DNA from: Nothopassalora personata
Taxonomy: Eukaryota; Ascomycota; Dothideomycetes; Mycosphaerellales; Mycosphaerellaceae
DNA length: 64,000 nt
Assembly: GCA_033816765.1 (NCBI GenBank)
Contig: CM066287.1
Coordinates: 2,976,001 to 3,040,000, forward strand
Reading direction: 5' to 3'
The notes below the pieces were generated by a model. The model was not told the DNA's origin, made no database searches, and saw nothing but the letters and a program-made list of their open reading frames with translations. Position 1 is the stretch's first letter, and each line of letters starts with the position of its first letter. Below, in pieces: positions 1 to 11,572 of the stretch. A program made the position numbers and the translations under genes.

Positions 1-3000
1 TGCACGGTTCTTGTCTTCAATGGCATGCATCAGCGCGCGAGTTTGCTGCGCCGTGAGCTCCTGTATGGCAGATTCGTACTTGTGCCTGGCTTCATCCAGG
101 GCTACGCTGTTCGCGTGGTTGACCTTGCGCAGTGCCTCTCTTCTGACAGTTTCCTCTTGCTCGATCGAGTGCTCGTGACGCTCTTTTGCAGTCTCTGCTT
201 CCATCTTGACATTCTCAAGCTCGGAACGTGTCTTTGCGAGTTCAGACTCCAGTTCTGCTCGGACGAGGTTGACATGATGGTTTGCAGCTTCGACCTCAAT
301 CTCCAAGGACATCCGCGTGCGATGAACCTCTGCTCGACCAGACTCTTGAGCATCGTGGAACTGACGCTCAAATCGTGCCGCCAATGCTTGCTGTTCGGTA
401 AGGTCACCCTGTAGCTTCCGAACCATCTCGTCCAACGACGTATTTGTGGCTCGAATGTGCTCCATAGTCTGCCACGTTTCGGCTGCTTCCACTGCACTAG
501 CGCGTGCAACGCGCACTTCGTCTTGAAGCTGCACGCGCTCCTTGTTCAACGCCATGTTCTGCGATTCCAAGGCTTCAATCTTAGCGCGGTAGTCTTCCTC
601 TCTGGATTTCCAGATTGCTTTCTCGCTTGCCAGTTGTCCTGCCGCCATAGCAGTGTCGGTGTGTAGTCTCTCCAGACGGCGCTTCATGCCTAGTGTAGAC
701 TCCTGGTATTCCTCACTCTGTCGCTCCATAGACGCAATCGTAGTCTCCAGCTCTTCTCGCACACGCTTGCCGTCATCGATGTCATGACGCCACTTGTTGC
801 TTGACGCCCGATACTCTTCCAATGTTGCTTGTAAGGCTTCCTTTTCGGCCTCAGCATCTTCTAACTTGTCTTCGGCAATACGGCGCGAGTCTTCGGCCCG
901 GTCAAGACGGCCAAGAATGTCTTCACGTTCTTGCTCCATAGCACGTACTCGTGACTCATCGTCGCGAGCCGTGTTGCGCAGGATGTGCAGCTCTTCTTCC
1001 GCAAGACGTAATTGTCGTCGCGCCTCCGCTTCACGCTCCTCAACTGCTCGTCTGTGGTTTGCCTCTTCGAGCGCACCAGCCAGAGTTTCATTGAGACGAC
1101 CTTCCAGCTCGGAGACTTGCCCTCGGTGCGATTCCTTGCCTTCATCGGTTGTGATCGGCACAATCGCTTGGCTTTGACGGCTCAGAGCTTCTTCAACCAC
1201 AACTCGAACATCGTCAAGCTCGAGGCTAGATGACGCAGCCCTTGCGAAGGATACTTTCATATCGGCGAGGACGGAATGAAGCTCAGAGAGGTCAAGTGAC
1301 GTCTGTGACCACACTGGGCTTTGCTCCCGCAAAGCTTCGAGCACTGCCGCCTTGATCTGGTCGACGCGCTTATCACGACCGCGAGAGATAGGTCGCTGTT
1401 TGCGCTCGTCAGAGAGCTCGTCTTCGTCGTCTGCGTCACTCTCGACATTCGACGGACTGCGTCGTAGCTTCAAATCCGAAGATCTATTGCGATGGATAAC
1501 AGTGTTGTGTATGCTCCGCAAAGTCTCTTCCAACGGCTGAAGGCGCTGGTCGACAACGCGACCAATCACACTGTCAATATGACTGTCGAAGAAGGCACTT
1601 CGCTGTTGTAGCTTGTCTTCGTCTGGTGGAGACAGTATGCCGGACCAGTCGCTAGTTGCCACCTCTTCTGCCCTGTTCAGTTGACGGACCTCGGGCCAGC
1701 CATTGAGGCCTTGGTCTCCCATCCTTGTTTGCGCCGCCATAAATGGTTCGCGATGCTGCTGTTGTCGGCGCGGGCTTAGGCTGGAGGCCTCGCTACGAGA
1801 AAAGTCAGCCAGATATGTGACTCCTTTCATGGGGTGTGAGCCGGGACTTGGCAGTCTCGCTGGTGATAACTCCTTCTGTGGCTCTACTTCTGGCTCGTCT
1901 TCATTCAACCGGCGCATGACAGCATCGATCTCATCGAACGTTGGCTCAGATTGCTTTTCCTGGTCGACATGCTCACTTGAATGTTGGTAAAGGCCAGGAG
2001 GCCTAACCAGACCTCCCGCAAAGTCATGGTCTTTGGTACCGAGCAGTGATGGCGCCGCAGAGTGAATTGGCGATGGGGATGGTGATTTGTCTTCCCTGAT
2101 CTCGCCTTCTTCTAGTTCACTGACCGAGTCTGTGTTGTCGAGTCCATTGTGCCTAGCATTGTCTTCAGTGACAGGGGTCGCGGGAGGCTCAAAGGGCTTC
2201 GCCAGTGCCGAGAGTGAGGTGGAGTGTTTGTGCGCATGAGTGTTCGGCTGTGCAGAGATCGAGACAGACGGGCCACTGAAAGAAGATTGCGTGGTGGAAG
2301 GCTCGATAATATCGGTTTCCATCTCGGTAGCATCGTCTGCCGCCTCTTCCTCTCCTGCAAGCTCAGCCACGGTGGGCGTGGCTCGAGTGTCGTTTGAGCC
2401 CAGGACCTTCTCCGCTGGAACCATCATTTCAGAGGCCGGCGTGGGCTCGGCGAAAAGCGGTACATCGTCTCCATCATCTTCGACTTTCCTCAATTGCTTT
2501 CTCTTGGCCTCACCTTGTGCCACTCTCCCTTCGTCACCCTCGAAGTCGCTGACGGGTTCAGAAGACTTGGCTTCCTCGGGACGCACGATCGCAATCGCTT
2601 TAGACTTTCTTGCCGGTTTGACTATGTCGGGGATCTGGACCTTGCCGAAAATGCTGGGCAATCTGTCAACGATGTTGCCACGCTCGTTTGATGTAGCGCT
2701 TGCAGCAGAGGTTGGATCCTTAGGCTTCATGCTCGGCATAGCGGAGGAGAAGCTAAATTCTGAGCTCGCAGGCTTGAACGCAGGCGCACTGGCATTGAAG
2801 GACCCCGATGACTGCTGCCGTCTGTGATTTGCCACTGGCTGCTGAGGTGGCTTTGGAATAGGAACCCCAAAACTGAATGTCGACTGTGGTGGCTGGAACG
2901 CTGCTCCGGTCTGAAAGCTGGCACTCGGTTGGAAATTAGCACCTGGGTTGAAAGTGAACGCGGGCGCCGCCACGTTAAATCGTGATGCACTCTTCTTGCG

Positions 3001-5427
3001 GTTGTGAGCAGCCACTTGAACGGGGTGTTCAGAGCCTAGCGGGTCCTTCTCCACAGCCTTAGGTGAATCAGTCTTGCGCACGCCGTTAGAGGACGTTTTG
3101 GATTCGGTATCGGTAGAATCACCCTCTTCAGTGACCTCAATCCACTCTCGACTAGCCGCTTTCTGTCGCTGCTCAGCCTCCAGTAGCTCTCGCTCCAGGC
3201 CCTGGCTGATGTTATGACGATGGCCTCTTGGATTGGGGACTGCAATTTCGGTGTTTGCTTGGAAACGCTTGTGCGGTGGCACGTACGCAGACGCCTCAGG
3301 CTCTTCCAATTCCTCCTCATCTTCATCTTCTGGCAGCTCCGGCAATGCTGGTGTAGGACGCAAGCTCGAGCTTTGAGAAATGAGCGCCTTGGGCATCATT
3401 GGCTGCTGCATAGACAGAGAGTAAGCATGCTGCCTGCGCCTCTGATCCTCAACCATGCCACGGCTATAATCTTGAGGTGATTGAGGCAGCATTTGGTGAC
3501 TGAGCGGAGACCCTGGCCCACGGATAGATCCAAGGTCCTGTCGGAAGGCGGGAATCTGGGCAGGTGAACCGCCACGCGGGATACCTGACATCGCAAACTG
3601 GTAATGTGGGGAGAATTTTTGTAAGCCAGGGTATCCGGGAGACTGTTGCTGCGGCGGCTGCAGCTGAGGAAGACCGATGGGACCAGTGAACGTGGAATGT
3701 CTGTGCATATGTCCATAAGGTCCACCAAGGGGAGATACCGGAGCAGCGACAGACATTGTATGCGAGTGTCCCCGTGCCAAGGGCGGACGTCCCATGCTGC
3801 CAGCTGACGTTGATGGGATAGGGGGCGAAAATGGCAGAGGAGGATGTTGTGTAGATGACTGCCGCGACATATCCTGGGCCGGCGTTGGCGCTGGCGGCTC
3901 ATCGAAACCCAGCGTGACTCCGAGCGCTGCTAATTTTTGTTCCGTGAGCCAGTCCGTGTAGGCTTTCCATCTCTCGAGGTCCGGAAGAAGCACCTTGACC
4001 TGGACCTTAGGCGGCAAAAGACGCGCGTCCGACTCGTCTGGATAGATAGCTTTGACTTGAGCGGGACCATCGCTTTCACCAATCTCGTGTAGCAGATCGT
4101 AGCCATCGATATTGTATCCAGCGTCTCGAAATCCTTGCAGGCGATCCTGTGCCTCGGATTCACTCATGGGCTCGGCGAGACCAGCCGCTCCAAATTCAAG
4201 TCGTGGTATCGAAACGATGATGTTCCTACCGCGCCAGCTCACGCGTTTCTTCAAGCGTGGAGGTTCCAGACGCGTCGGGACAACAGGCTGGACACTATTA
4301 CCGCTTTGTGTTGGTTGGGTAGCCGTGTAGTCCGCATTGGCTGTTGTTGATGGTTCATGCGTCACTGGTGTTACTGCCTTCACCACATGCGTCGCTTCCT
4401 CAACCGCTACCTTTGATTCGGTCTCGCCTTCCGCCTGCGCAGACTCAGTCGCTGCCGTATCATCCTGCGCCCCAAGCTGTTTGTGCTCTTCCGATTCCTG
4501 AGGCTCTGGCGTATCTGCCCACCTTGGTGCAAAGACTCCCTCGACCGGCTTTTGCGCAGCAGGCGGAGCTTCTACGGGCGGCTGCGCTGGCAATGTTTCT
4601 GACTCCTCTGCATCGGCCCATCTCGAAGACAGCATTCCCTGCTTTTCTGAACGTGCGCGCTGCGGCGAGGGATCCACATCAGGCGGCGGAGTCGCGGCCC
4701 AGCGCGAATCAAACAGAGTCGCCATGTTGCCCGATCTTTTCTCCCGAAGCGTATTCCAGAAGGACTGCTGGTCCAGCGTTCGGTTGCTTTCGCGCGGCTT
4801 GTGTCCGGATCGGGCGGCACGAAACCCGGGTCCGTGGATTGAGCTCGTCGAGGATGGTGCTCGAGGTCGCCCTTCGCTACTATGCACCGACTCGTCACTC
4901 CACCAATGTGCCCGCTCCGACTGCTCTTCACGCAAAGGCAGCTGCACCCACCGCTGCGTACGGGAACGCGGTGTATTCGCTGGATCGGACACGTCCTCTT
5001 TATGTGTGCCAAGTGCAGACAGACCCGGCTGAGGCAGACTCAGGTCGCTGAGGCGACTGGGAACGAGGTGCTCGAGACCGAAGCTGGGACTTGGTGAGAG
5101 CTCGTTGGGATCCTCGCTGACGGCCTGCTCCGAGACAGCGGTGCGTGCGGATCGCGAGAACTGCGAGGGCGAAAACTCGTAGGGAGACCCCCAAGCAGCC
5201 GTGTAGTATTCGGACCCGGTGTCTTTGCTCCGCAGGCTGGCGGGTGTTCGAGGAGGCGGTTGGCGGGTGACCTCGGGGCTCAGACTATGACCGGCCTCGG
5301 ACGGGTGGTGCTGCTGGTGCTCGGCTCGATCGTTCAGGGAGGGACCATACTTGGGAGCGGGCGGCGAGGTAGGTGCGGGTAGCGGTGCAGACGTCGGCGT
5401 GGAGATGGTGTGTGTGCCTGGAAGCAT
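1..5427 (-). CDS. Large intronless coiled-coil protein, 3' end beyond the window (partial)
   Basis: The frame is open for 1,809 codons from the ATG at 5427 down to base 1, with an in-frame stop just upstream (5437-5439), so this is the N-terminal part of a longer protein. I do not recognise a named family. Seen in order: a Pro/Ser-rich start with EYYTAAWGSPYE (about residues 73-84); FWNTLREK (223-230); three copies of a short R-W-A motif (242, 269 and 302, the last two followed by D); a basic stretch KKRVSWRGRN (393-402); long low-complexity Ser/Pro/Gln regions with an isolated FSFG near 853; and from about residue 1,390 to the edge a Glu/Arg/Ala-rich heptad pattern typical of a long coiled coil. 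A later ATG at 4725 (MATLFDSRWA) would also give a good start, but the upstream frame reads as protein, so I prefer 5427. It is probably a scaffold or cytoskeletal protein; that is inference only. Confidence 0.8.
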   Translation of the reverse strand, partial: MLPGTHTISTPTSAPLPAPTSPPAPKYGPSLNDRAEHQQHHPSEAGHSLSPEVTRQPPPRTPASLRSKDTGSEYYTAAWGSPYEFSPSQFSRSARTAVSEQAVSEDPNELSPSPSFGLEHLVPSRLSDLSLPQPGLSALGTHKEDVSDPANTPRSRTQRWVQLPLREEQSERAHWWSDESVHSSEGRPRAPSSTSSIHGPGFRAARSGHKPRESNRTLDQQSFWNTLREKRSGNMATLFDSRWAATPPPDVDPSPQRARSEKQGMLSSRWADAEESETLPAQPPVEAPPAAQKPVEGVFAPRWADTPEPQESEEHKQLGAQDDTAATESAQAEGETESKVAVEEATHVVKAVTPVTHEPSTTANADYTATQPTQSGNSVQPVVPTRLEPPRLKKRVSWRGRNIIVSIPRLEFGAAGLAEPMSESEAQDRLQGFRDAGYNIDGYDLLHEIGESDGPAQVKAIYPDESDARLLPPKVQVKVLLPDLERWKAYTDWLTEQKLAALGVTLGFDEPPAPTPAQDMSRQSSTQHPPLPFSPPIPSTSAGSMGRPPLARGHSHTMSVAAPVSPLGGPYGHMHRHSTFTGPIGLPQLQPPQQQSPGYPGLQKFSPHYQFAMSGIPRGGSPAQIPAFRQDLGSIRGPGSPLSHQMLPQSPQDYSRGMVEDQRRRQHAYSLSMQQPMMPKALISQSSSLRPTPALPELPEDEDEEELEEPEASAYVPPHKRFQANTEIAVPNPRGHRHNISQGLERELLEAEQRQKAASREWIEVTEEGDSTDTESKTSSNGVRKTDSPKAVEKDPLGSEHPVQVAAHNRKKSASRFNVAAPAFTFNPGANFQPSASFQTGAAFQPPQSTFSFGVPIPKPPQQPVANHRRQQSSGSFNASAPAFKPASSEFSFSSAMPSMKPKDPTSAASATSNERGNIVDRLPSIFGKVQIPDIVKPARKSKAIAIVRPEEAKSSEPVSDFEGDEGRVAQGEAKRKQLRKVEDDGDDVPLFAEPTPASEMMVPAEKVLGSNDTRATPTVAELAGEEEAADDATEMETDIIEPSTTQSSFSGPSVSISAQPNTHAHKHSTSLSALAKPFEPPATPVTEDNARHNGLDNTDSVSELEEGEIREDKSPSPSPIHSAAPSLLGTKDHDFAGGLVRPPGLYQHSSEHVDQEKQSEPTFDEIDAVMRRLNEDEPEVEPQKELSPARLPSPGSHPMKGVTYLADFSRSEASSLSPRRQQQHREPFMAAQTRMGDQGLNGWPEVRQLNRAEEVATSDWSGILSPPDEDKLQQRSAFFDSHIDSVIGRVVDQRLQPLEETLRSIHNTVIHRNRSSDLKLRRSPSNVESDADDEDELSDERKQRPISRGRDKRVDQIKAAVLEALREQSPVWSQTSLDLSELHSVLADMKVSFARAASSSLELDDVRVVVEEALSRQSQAIVPITTDEGKESHRGQVSELEGRLNETLAGALEEANHRRAVEEREAEARRQLRLAEEELHILRNTARDDESRVRAMEQEREDILGRLDRAEDSRRIAEDKLEDAEAEKEALQATLEEYRASSNKWRHDIDDGKRVREELETTIASMERQSEEYQESTLGMKRRLERLHTDTAMAAGQLASEKAIWKSREEDYRAKIEALESQNMALNKERVQLQDEVRVARASAVEAAETWQTMEHIRATNTSLDEMVRKLQGDLTEQQALAARFERQFHDAQESGRAEVHRTRMSLEIEVEAANHHVNLVRAELESELAKTRSELENVKMEAETAKERHEHSIEQEETVRREALRKVNHANSVALDEARHKYESAIQELTAQQTRALMHAIEDKNRA

Positions 5428-6360
5428 CAGCCAATGTCACTCCGTCTGCCCCAGCTCTGAGCGGGCGATGCAGTGCCCTCTGTCTGGTGCAGTGCAATGC
5501 TCCCCATACCTTCCACGTTGACCTTCGAGCGACCGCGAATCGCTCGTCGAGTACAGCACTATGCCGTGGCCCCGAAATCAATTGGCGGACGCGTCGTTTG
5601 TGCACTGCAGCAGGGAAGTGCTGCTCGAGTGCCGGCGCGGCACCTCTTAAGAGCGACACGTCGACGGGCGACGATGAAAAATGCCTATTGCTCAAACAAA
5701 CGAGACGACTATTAGAGACTGCAGTAAGGAGAGACAAGGGGCCATCAAACCCAAACATCCAAACGCATCGTGCACATTGACAGGTAAAGCAAAGGTTGCT
5801 TGCTGCCTTTGCCTGGCAGCGCGATGATGAAGGAGGTGCTTGAACCAGAGTACGTGTACCAGGCGAGTAGAACTTGATTCGTCCAGGGGGGACCGAGGAT
5901 CTTACCAGGAACTGCCACCAATGACAGCATGCCACGAGGTGTGCCCTGATGTCTTCATCAACACAACTTTGTGCATACATTGCCATCGATTTGTATGTAC
6001 AACAACAGGTTGGAATTGTGTCTGATCCGCCTGGTATGACCTATCGTACCGTATGTGACACAGCCGTGGGCTACCACCAGCGAACGATGGCAAGTACAGC
6101 GATTCGTGCCGTACAGGAGCAAAAGCAATTACTTGCACCTGCTGCAACGTCGTCGATGATATCCGGAAAATGTACTGTTGTCCATTACGCGAGGGCGTAT
6201 CACTGCAGTCTCTTCAGGTTCGCGACAAGCGTCGAAACGCGGTGCTGATAGCTTTAACGATGGCAGGCGGTGTGACGGAATTTCAACCGCAGTGCGCCAT
6301 TCTCACCAGTCTAAAGAAAACAGCATCAACGTCAAACATCATTCATACTCATCAGACAAT
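5428..6360. other. Intergenic region upstream of the large coiled-coil gene
   Basis: About 930 bp between the start of the coiled-coil gene and the stop of the transcription factor gene. It should hold the promoter of the former and the 3' UTR of the latter. I see no convincing coding sequence, RNA gene or repeat in it. Confidence 0.5.
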
Positions 6361-8958
6361 CTATACAGCGCCAGCCAACCCATCATCCTGCATCCCCTTC
6401 AACCAGTCCATCCCCTCCACCATGAACCCGCCACTCTCCCCCGACGCCGCATACGCCCCATCCTCCAGCGCCCACACATCACCCGCCGCATCAAGGTTAA
6501 TCAACGAATCAAAATCCGGCTCAAACTCAGGATGCAACCCCATCTGTGTACCACTGAGATCCATCCCCTCGTGCGCATTATGCTGCTCCGAGTCAGGCGG
6601 CGTAGACGCTAGATAGGAATTCAGCTTTCGGGCGATATCGTCGTCGGTGAGCGGGTCCTTCTCACGCTGATTCTGATGTGGTCTGGAATCATCCGGCGGT
6701 GGAGTCAACGCCCCAGATTCTGGAGCTGCTGGCAATAGGTGCATTCTCCGTCCAGCGTCGACTAGCCCTTGTGCTGACGTGATTATGTTTCGCGGCTCTT
6801 TCACTTCGTCGGCCTTTTGAGGGAGGGTGATTTCGGCTTTGCGGATGGCGGCTTCGAGGAAGGCGGTCGAGTAGTCTGCTGCGGCGTAGATGTCGCGCAA
6901 TTTGCCCATGATTTGCATGCATTGGCAGAACCCTTGGAGAGACGATCGTCGCGTGGCTTCGTCCGGGGCTTTGATGTCCAGGAGGTGGATTATGATGGCT
7001 GGTAGCAGGACTGTGATGCCTGTAGTCGGGAGAAATCGTACCATGTCGAGGTTGAACAGGCCGTACGCAATGCTCGTAATCTCGCTGGCTGCTAGACGAA
7101 CAGCTTTACGAGAGTGCTCCAGCATATCAGACTGCGCCGTCCGAGCTGGTATTGCGGTTGAAGGTAGTACCTGCGGTCGGTGCAAGGCTGAAAGCGTCGC
7201 GTTGTATATCATGTGCAACAATGACCGGTTCAGCACGATGCTCTCGTTGCCAGAATCCACATCATGCCACAATGGCACAGCATACTCAGCCTCCTCGGGC
7301 AAGTTTTCTCTCCACTCTTGAAGCTCCTTGTCACAGGTCTGAACCTCGTTCACCTCTGGATCCCACTTCTTCGCCACGAGATGCATGGTGGTCTTTGTGC
7401 TGCCTTCTTCGCTCAACAACCCGTGGTTATTGTTCAGAACCGAGTACTGCACCGATAACACGTGGCTCATGCAGATGCATAATTTGGCACTTTCGATGCA
7501 CATCACAGCGAGCTGCCTTTGCAAGTCTGCGTTTCGAAGGACCTTACAGTCTGCAGGGATGCAGGATGATCCTTCGGGGAGCACGCCAATTTCGAAGTCG
7601 TCAATATCCAGCATTGGAACATCGAAATCGGCATTCTTGATCCGCGTCGGTCGGCGCATGCCTAACGCCACAAGACGATCTCGCATATATGTAGACCACC
7701 AAATTCGCTTCCACAGCTTCTTCCTCGGGGCGTCCATTGCAGTTGATTTGTCTGGGTTGCGATGGAGGCCGATCGTATGCGATAAGGACACGGCAATGCC
7801 CATCCAGTGGTGGCTATCTTTCTGATCATCGGGCGTCTCGTACCAATATGTCATCAGCAAAAGTGACTGAATCAACGAGATGCGGTCAATTTCGATATCG
7901 AAGTCGTAGAGTAGCCTCGTCCTTTGGAAGAAATCTCGTCGAGCATCTCTACGTGTGGCATATCCTGCGGCCTTGAGATAGCGAATATCGACAGTTGCAA
8001 TGCCTGAGAACATGATCGCTTGGAATAGGAGCAAGCTGACAGAGCAAGTTCCATCGTTCCGATCTATGGTGGCCACGAGGTCGTGCACGTTGAGGAGCGG
8101 CATATACGGGAGGATAAATTCCACGAAGCTTTTGAGCAGCTCATCACGTAGTCCAGGATCCGGAATAGTTAAAGCACCCTTCTTCTCGAGATACAAAATG
8201 TCTTGCGGATCAAGCTTCGACGGGAGAGGCTTGATGTAAAGCGGCAGAGAATACGTTAGTATCGTTGGTGGTATCAAGCTGGACAGTAATGGTGTTGGCT
8301 CAGAGACCGATGGCTTGTGGGTTGTTGGCAGGAGATTCATCATCATGTCGGGGCTGTAAATCGACGACCTCGATGGCTGATTGCTCGGCAGGCTGATGTC
8401 TCTGCCCAAATCTTGATCTATAACTTCGTTAGCCACAAAGATCATTTGCGACACAAGGGCAGGGCATCACGTACACAACGCGTGAGGGACATGCTCGGGA
8501 CGTTTCAGTGGTTCATATGGTGGCTGTGCCGACATTGGAAACATTGTGGATTTGAAAGGCAATCCACCCTTGGCCTGGTGTGGTGACTCTTCGATGCCGC
8601 TGTTTGACCATTTCCTGTTCAATGTAAGTTTGATGCTCAGCCTCAGCCACATCTTGCCCGGTTGTGCTTACTTCTTGCGTTTGCTCTCGGACACGATGCA
8701 CTCGACCTCGTCTAATCGACAATTCGTACACGGAGGGCCATGCTCGACGACGTTGCAACGCACTTTGCGTGCGCGACAACACTGGCATGCTTTTGATGCT
8801 CTTCTCTTGACGCTCTTGGCAGGTCGCATGCCATTGGGCTTCAGCCCTGCATCAGCAGCGCTTCGCTTTGCTGGTTGAGGTCGTATGTCGGTGGTATCGG
8901 GTGGCGAGGACGACGCCTCGGAGTGTGAAAGGTTAGGATCCATTGCTAAAGAGCCCAT
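6361..8958 (-). CDS. Zn(II)2Cys6 transcription factor, CTF1/FarA/FarB-like
   Basis: Three exons (8672-8958, 8475-8614, 6361-8417) separated by two 57-bp introns (8615-8671 and 8418-8474; the second carries a GCTAAC branch site) give 827 codons. Residues 58-87 form a canonical binuclear zinc cluster (C-x2-C-x6-C-x8-C-x2-C-x6-C) preceded by basic residues. The middle holds the fungal transcription factor domain, with LLLMTYWYETPDDQKDSHHW and the R-P-T-R-I region that ends it. These middle-domain motifs resemble the cutinase/fatty-acid regulators CTF1 and FarA/FarB, which act in the nucleus on lipid and peroxisomal genes; assignment to that subgroup is inference. The first ATG (8958) is chosen; MDPN at 8943 is an alternative start. 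The reading frame is intact. Confidence 0.85.
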
Positions 8959-10274
8959 GATACAGCAGTGGTTGGCGCGGCTGAGAAAGAAGGAAACAGA
9001 GCGAATGCAAGAAACAACATGAGAACAGACCATGAAATGACACGCCAAACTTTAGGTCCCGCGATCCACCCACAGATGTACGAGGGGTACGATTGACGAT
9101 ATGTAACCAGAGCTAGCGCGCGAGTTATCTCCGCTATGATGAGGATGCGGATGGCCATGGCATGTGAGTGGAGCGAGGCGAGCCTCGCAGCGAGGTGCCA
9201 TTCCGCGATTCGGCTGACCTGCACACAGTGCACAGCTGACGGTGACATGACTGGGATACAGGCCCTGTGCGACATCTTGCGCCACCATCCAGTGGACCGC
9301 AAGGCCCATCTGGCATCCATGAGCTCGAAGACGCTGCGTGCTCGTTGTCAACACGCAAGAAACGCGTTCGGCCCTAAGAATCCCCACAATCTACTAGAGC
9401 TAGTAGTCCAGCGTCAATGCAGATACCGGCCGGCGAACTGGAGATGTGGAGACAATCCACAACGTACAGTAGCGCGAGCACTAGGACCCTGCCCGCCACC
9501 GCTTGGCAGCCGCGCGCTGCGTGCACGGCAGCAGGCATGGAGAACGATGATGGATTGATAATGCACAAGGCCAGGAGCTCAAGCTGCAGGATTCGAGAGG
9601 TCGAGATCGAACACGCAGACAGCTCCGAGCTTGCGGTCGTCGCATAGTTAGCTCAATCAGTATCACCGGTGGTCGTGCTCTTGTGATCTTCTCGTCCCGG
9701 CGCGCCTGGTTGCGGCCGTTAGCAATGTCCGCCGCGGAGCATGTGATTCGGCAAATCAAACGGTTCTTTTCTGGCAGTCGTTTTCGAGACTTTGAGAACA
9801 ATTGACGCGCGCTGCGCGGCAGATGCGGCTTTAAGAAAGTTCGTTAACGATGGTGTCAGCCGATCACGTTCAACCAGTAGTGGTGGAGAACTTCGTGAGC
9901 CCGCACTTCCACTTTGAAGTCAATCGCGATAGGCGTCTCACGCTGCCCGCGCGACCATGATTCTCGCCGACTATGGCTAGCTCGAGCACAACGTGCGGCG
10001 AGTGCATGTATCGCACGACGACAGAGAAATGCAGATGAGTCTCGTAGGAGCCCTTCTCTCCCATACTTTACTGATTCGGACGGAGCGACTCTCCGACTCG
10101 AAGTCCACGCCTCTGCACGAAAAGAAACCACGCTATGCTTTAGCGGAAAACCACGGCTTGAGCATTGTTGGTAGAGATCGTCGCCGCCATGATTCCCTCG
10201 CGTATCCGTTATCGCTGACTGTGACAACAACATGACTTCAAATATCAGATTGTTGTCTCGCAGCACTCCGCCCA
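8959..10274. other. Intergenic region, transcription factor promoter side
   Basis: About 1.3 kb between the start of the Zn2Cys6 gene and the 3' end of the ceramidase gene. Short open frames occur on both strands, but none has a recognisable domain or consistent splice structure. It most likely holds the transcription factor promoter. No RNA gene or repeat is seen. Confidence 0.5.
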
Positions 10275-11326
10275 TTATCTACGCTTCTTTGCAAAGCCGT
10301 TCGGAGTTGGTCGTGCCCGGACGATATGAGGTACAGACGTTAGTTTGCTGGGCCATGAAAGCTCATATTCGTCCTGCCGACCATTCAGACAATGCCGCAG
10401 CCACACTCCCCAAACAATGTAGAAGTATGCACCCAACCCAGTCATCAGATGCCACCTAAAGGTTTGGTCAGCGCTAATTGGTAGCTTGATTGAGAATGTG
10501 TGACCTTACCACCCGTGGCCCTCAAGCAAGACACCCCATGGCAGGCCGAAATCGTGTCGCCATAGTCTGATCTTCGAGCAGTACTTATTGTCTAGTGTCC
10601 AGATGCCAAAGCCACCGAGGAAAACCGTCAGCCCGAAGACAATCATCGTCCACATTTGGCCCAAGATCCACCTATCTCGGTCGTCCTGCCTCTTCAAGTC
10701 AAGGCGATCCTGTTCTATAGTCGCTGCGTTGCTCTGAGACTTCCTACGATCTTCGCGCCTGCTGCGGAAGTATGGTCGGATGTTCGTCTCCATGATCCAC
10801 ATAGACCGGGTCAGCACGACCGCTGTCAGAATGGCATAAGCGTTCTGATGGAAAGAGGGGTCCTGGAGGTAGTGGTAATACAACGTGATGAACAGAGCAA
10901 GTCCAAGCACTAGGACGCCGAGAACCGCCTGGGTTGTTCCTGAGCGCCGGTGGGCAAATGAAGCCCATGTCATCAAACAGGTGGTGTAGATCATAGAAAG
11001 CTCATCCACTAATTGCATTGGATACTTCAGCGTCGAGTGAAATGCAAAACTCCCAAGGCCAGTGAGAAGGTATCCAGCAAACGTGAGGAAGAATATCCTG
11101 TCGTGTCCGTGGAGAGCGCAATTCCTCATACCCACATAGGCTAGCCAGACGAACAGCAGGTTCGTGACGGAGTGACTATCTCGGCAGAGTATGCTGTTCC
11201 ATAGTAGTTCTCTTCACACCAGTCGATAGTGGAAGTATGGGGATGCCAGTAGCCTTCTTCTCGCGGCGGCGGGTACGGTATGGAGGGTAGCCATGATGGC
11301 ATGCCAGCGACTTGAGCTGAGGCCAC
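10275..11326 (-). CDS. Alkaline ceramidase (YPC1/YDC1/ACER family) with an apparent 1-nt frameshift
   Basis: An integral membrane hydrolase of the ER/Golgi that splits ceramide into sphingoid base and fatty acid. The N-terminal frame (from 11326, or MPSW at 11302) carries the family signature [20 protein letters not shown]. The next frame carries [14 protein letters not shown], with the metal-binding His and Asp, and several membrane helices. A 54-bp intron (10456-10509) then joins to the last exon (10275-10455), rebuilding GHGWWHLMTG with the two C-terminal metal-binding His. All catalytic elements are present. However, near 11172-11178 the frame changes between TAYSAE and SVTNLLFVW with no room for an intron, so one base seems to be missing. 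Either the gene is a recent pseudogene or this is a sequence error. It is divergent from PFD1. Confidence 0.8.
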
Positions 11327-11572
11327 AGACGAGCGTTAGATTCGTAGTCCCAGTGGTACTTCGTGGATTGTATGCAATAAGCAGCAAGCAACAAGTCCCA
11401 GTGCAACAAACGGACGTCCGATCGGAGCTTACCTCAGCATGCTCAGGCTCGCGGCTGGACTGCGGGAGTGAGCATTGGCTATACTAGAAGCGTCTGAGCT
11501 CGCTGAGATAACGCCTTCCATGTTCTCCAGCAATCGCTGTCCATGTCTCGGTAATCACCTCACTTCGCCCTC
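11327..11572. promoter_or_regulatory. Divergent promoter region, ceramidase / PFD1
   Basis: About 245 bp separate the two divergent start codons, so the genes probably share a promoter region. I see no clear TATA box or named operator. The call rests on gene orientation only. Confidence 0.4.

Noticed and set aside
4344..5051. 235-codon plus-strand ORF
   Set aside because: It lies opposite the continuous frame of the large coiled-coil gene and has no domain; it is a shadow frame.
9640..9700. tRNA-like string (TAGTTAGCTCAATCAGTAT)
   Set aside because: Only a faint A-box resemblance; no T arm and no acceptor pairing can be built around it.
10506..11135. Ceramidase start at 11,135
   Set aside because: It would delete the conserved N-terminal signature and the first membrane helix, which are encoded just upstream in another frame.
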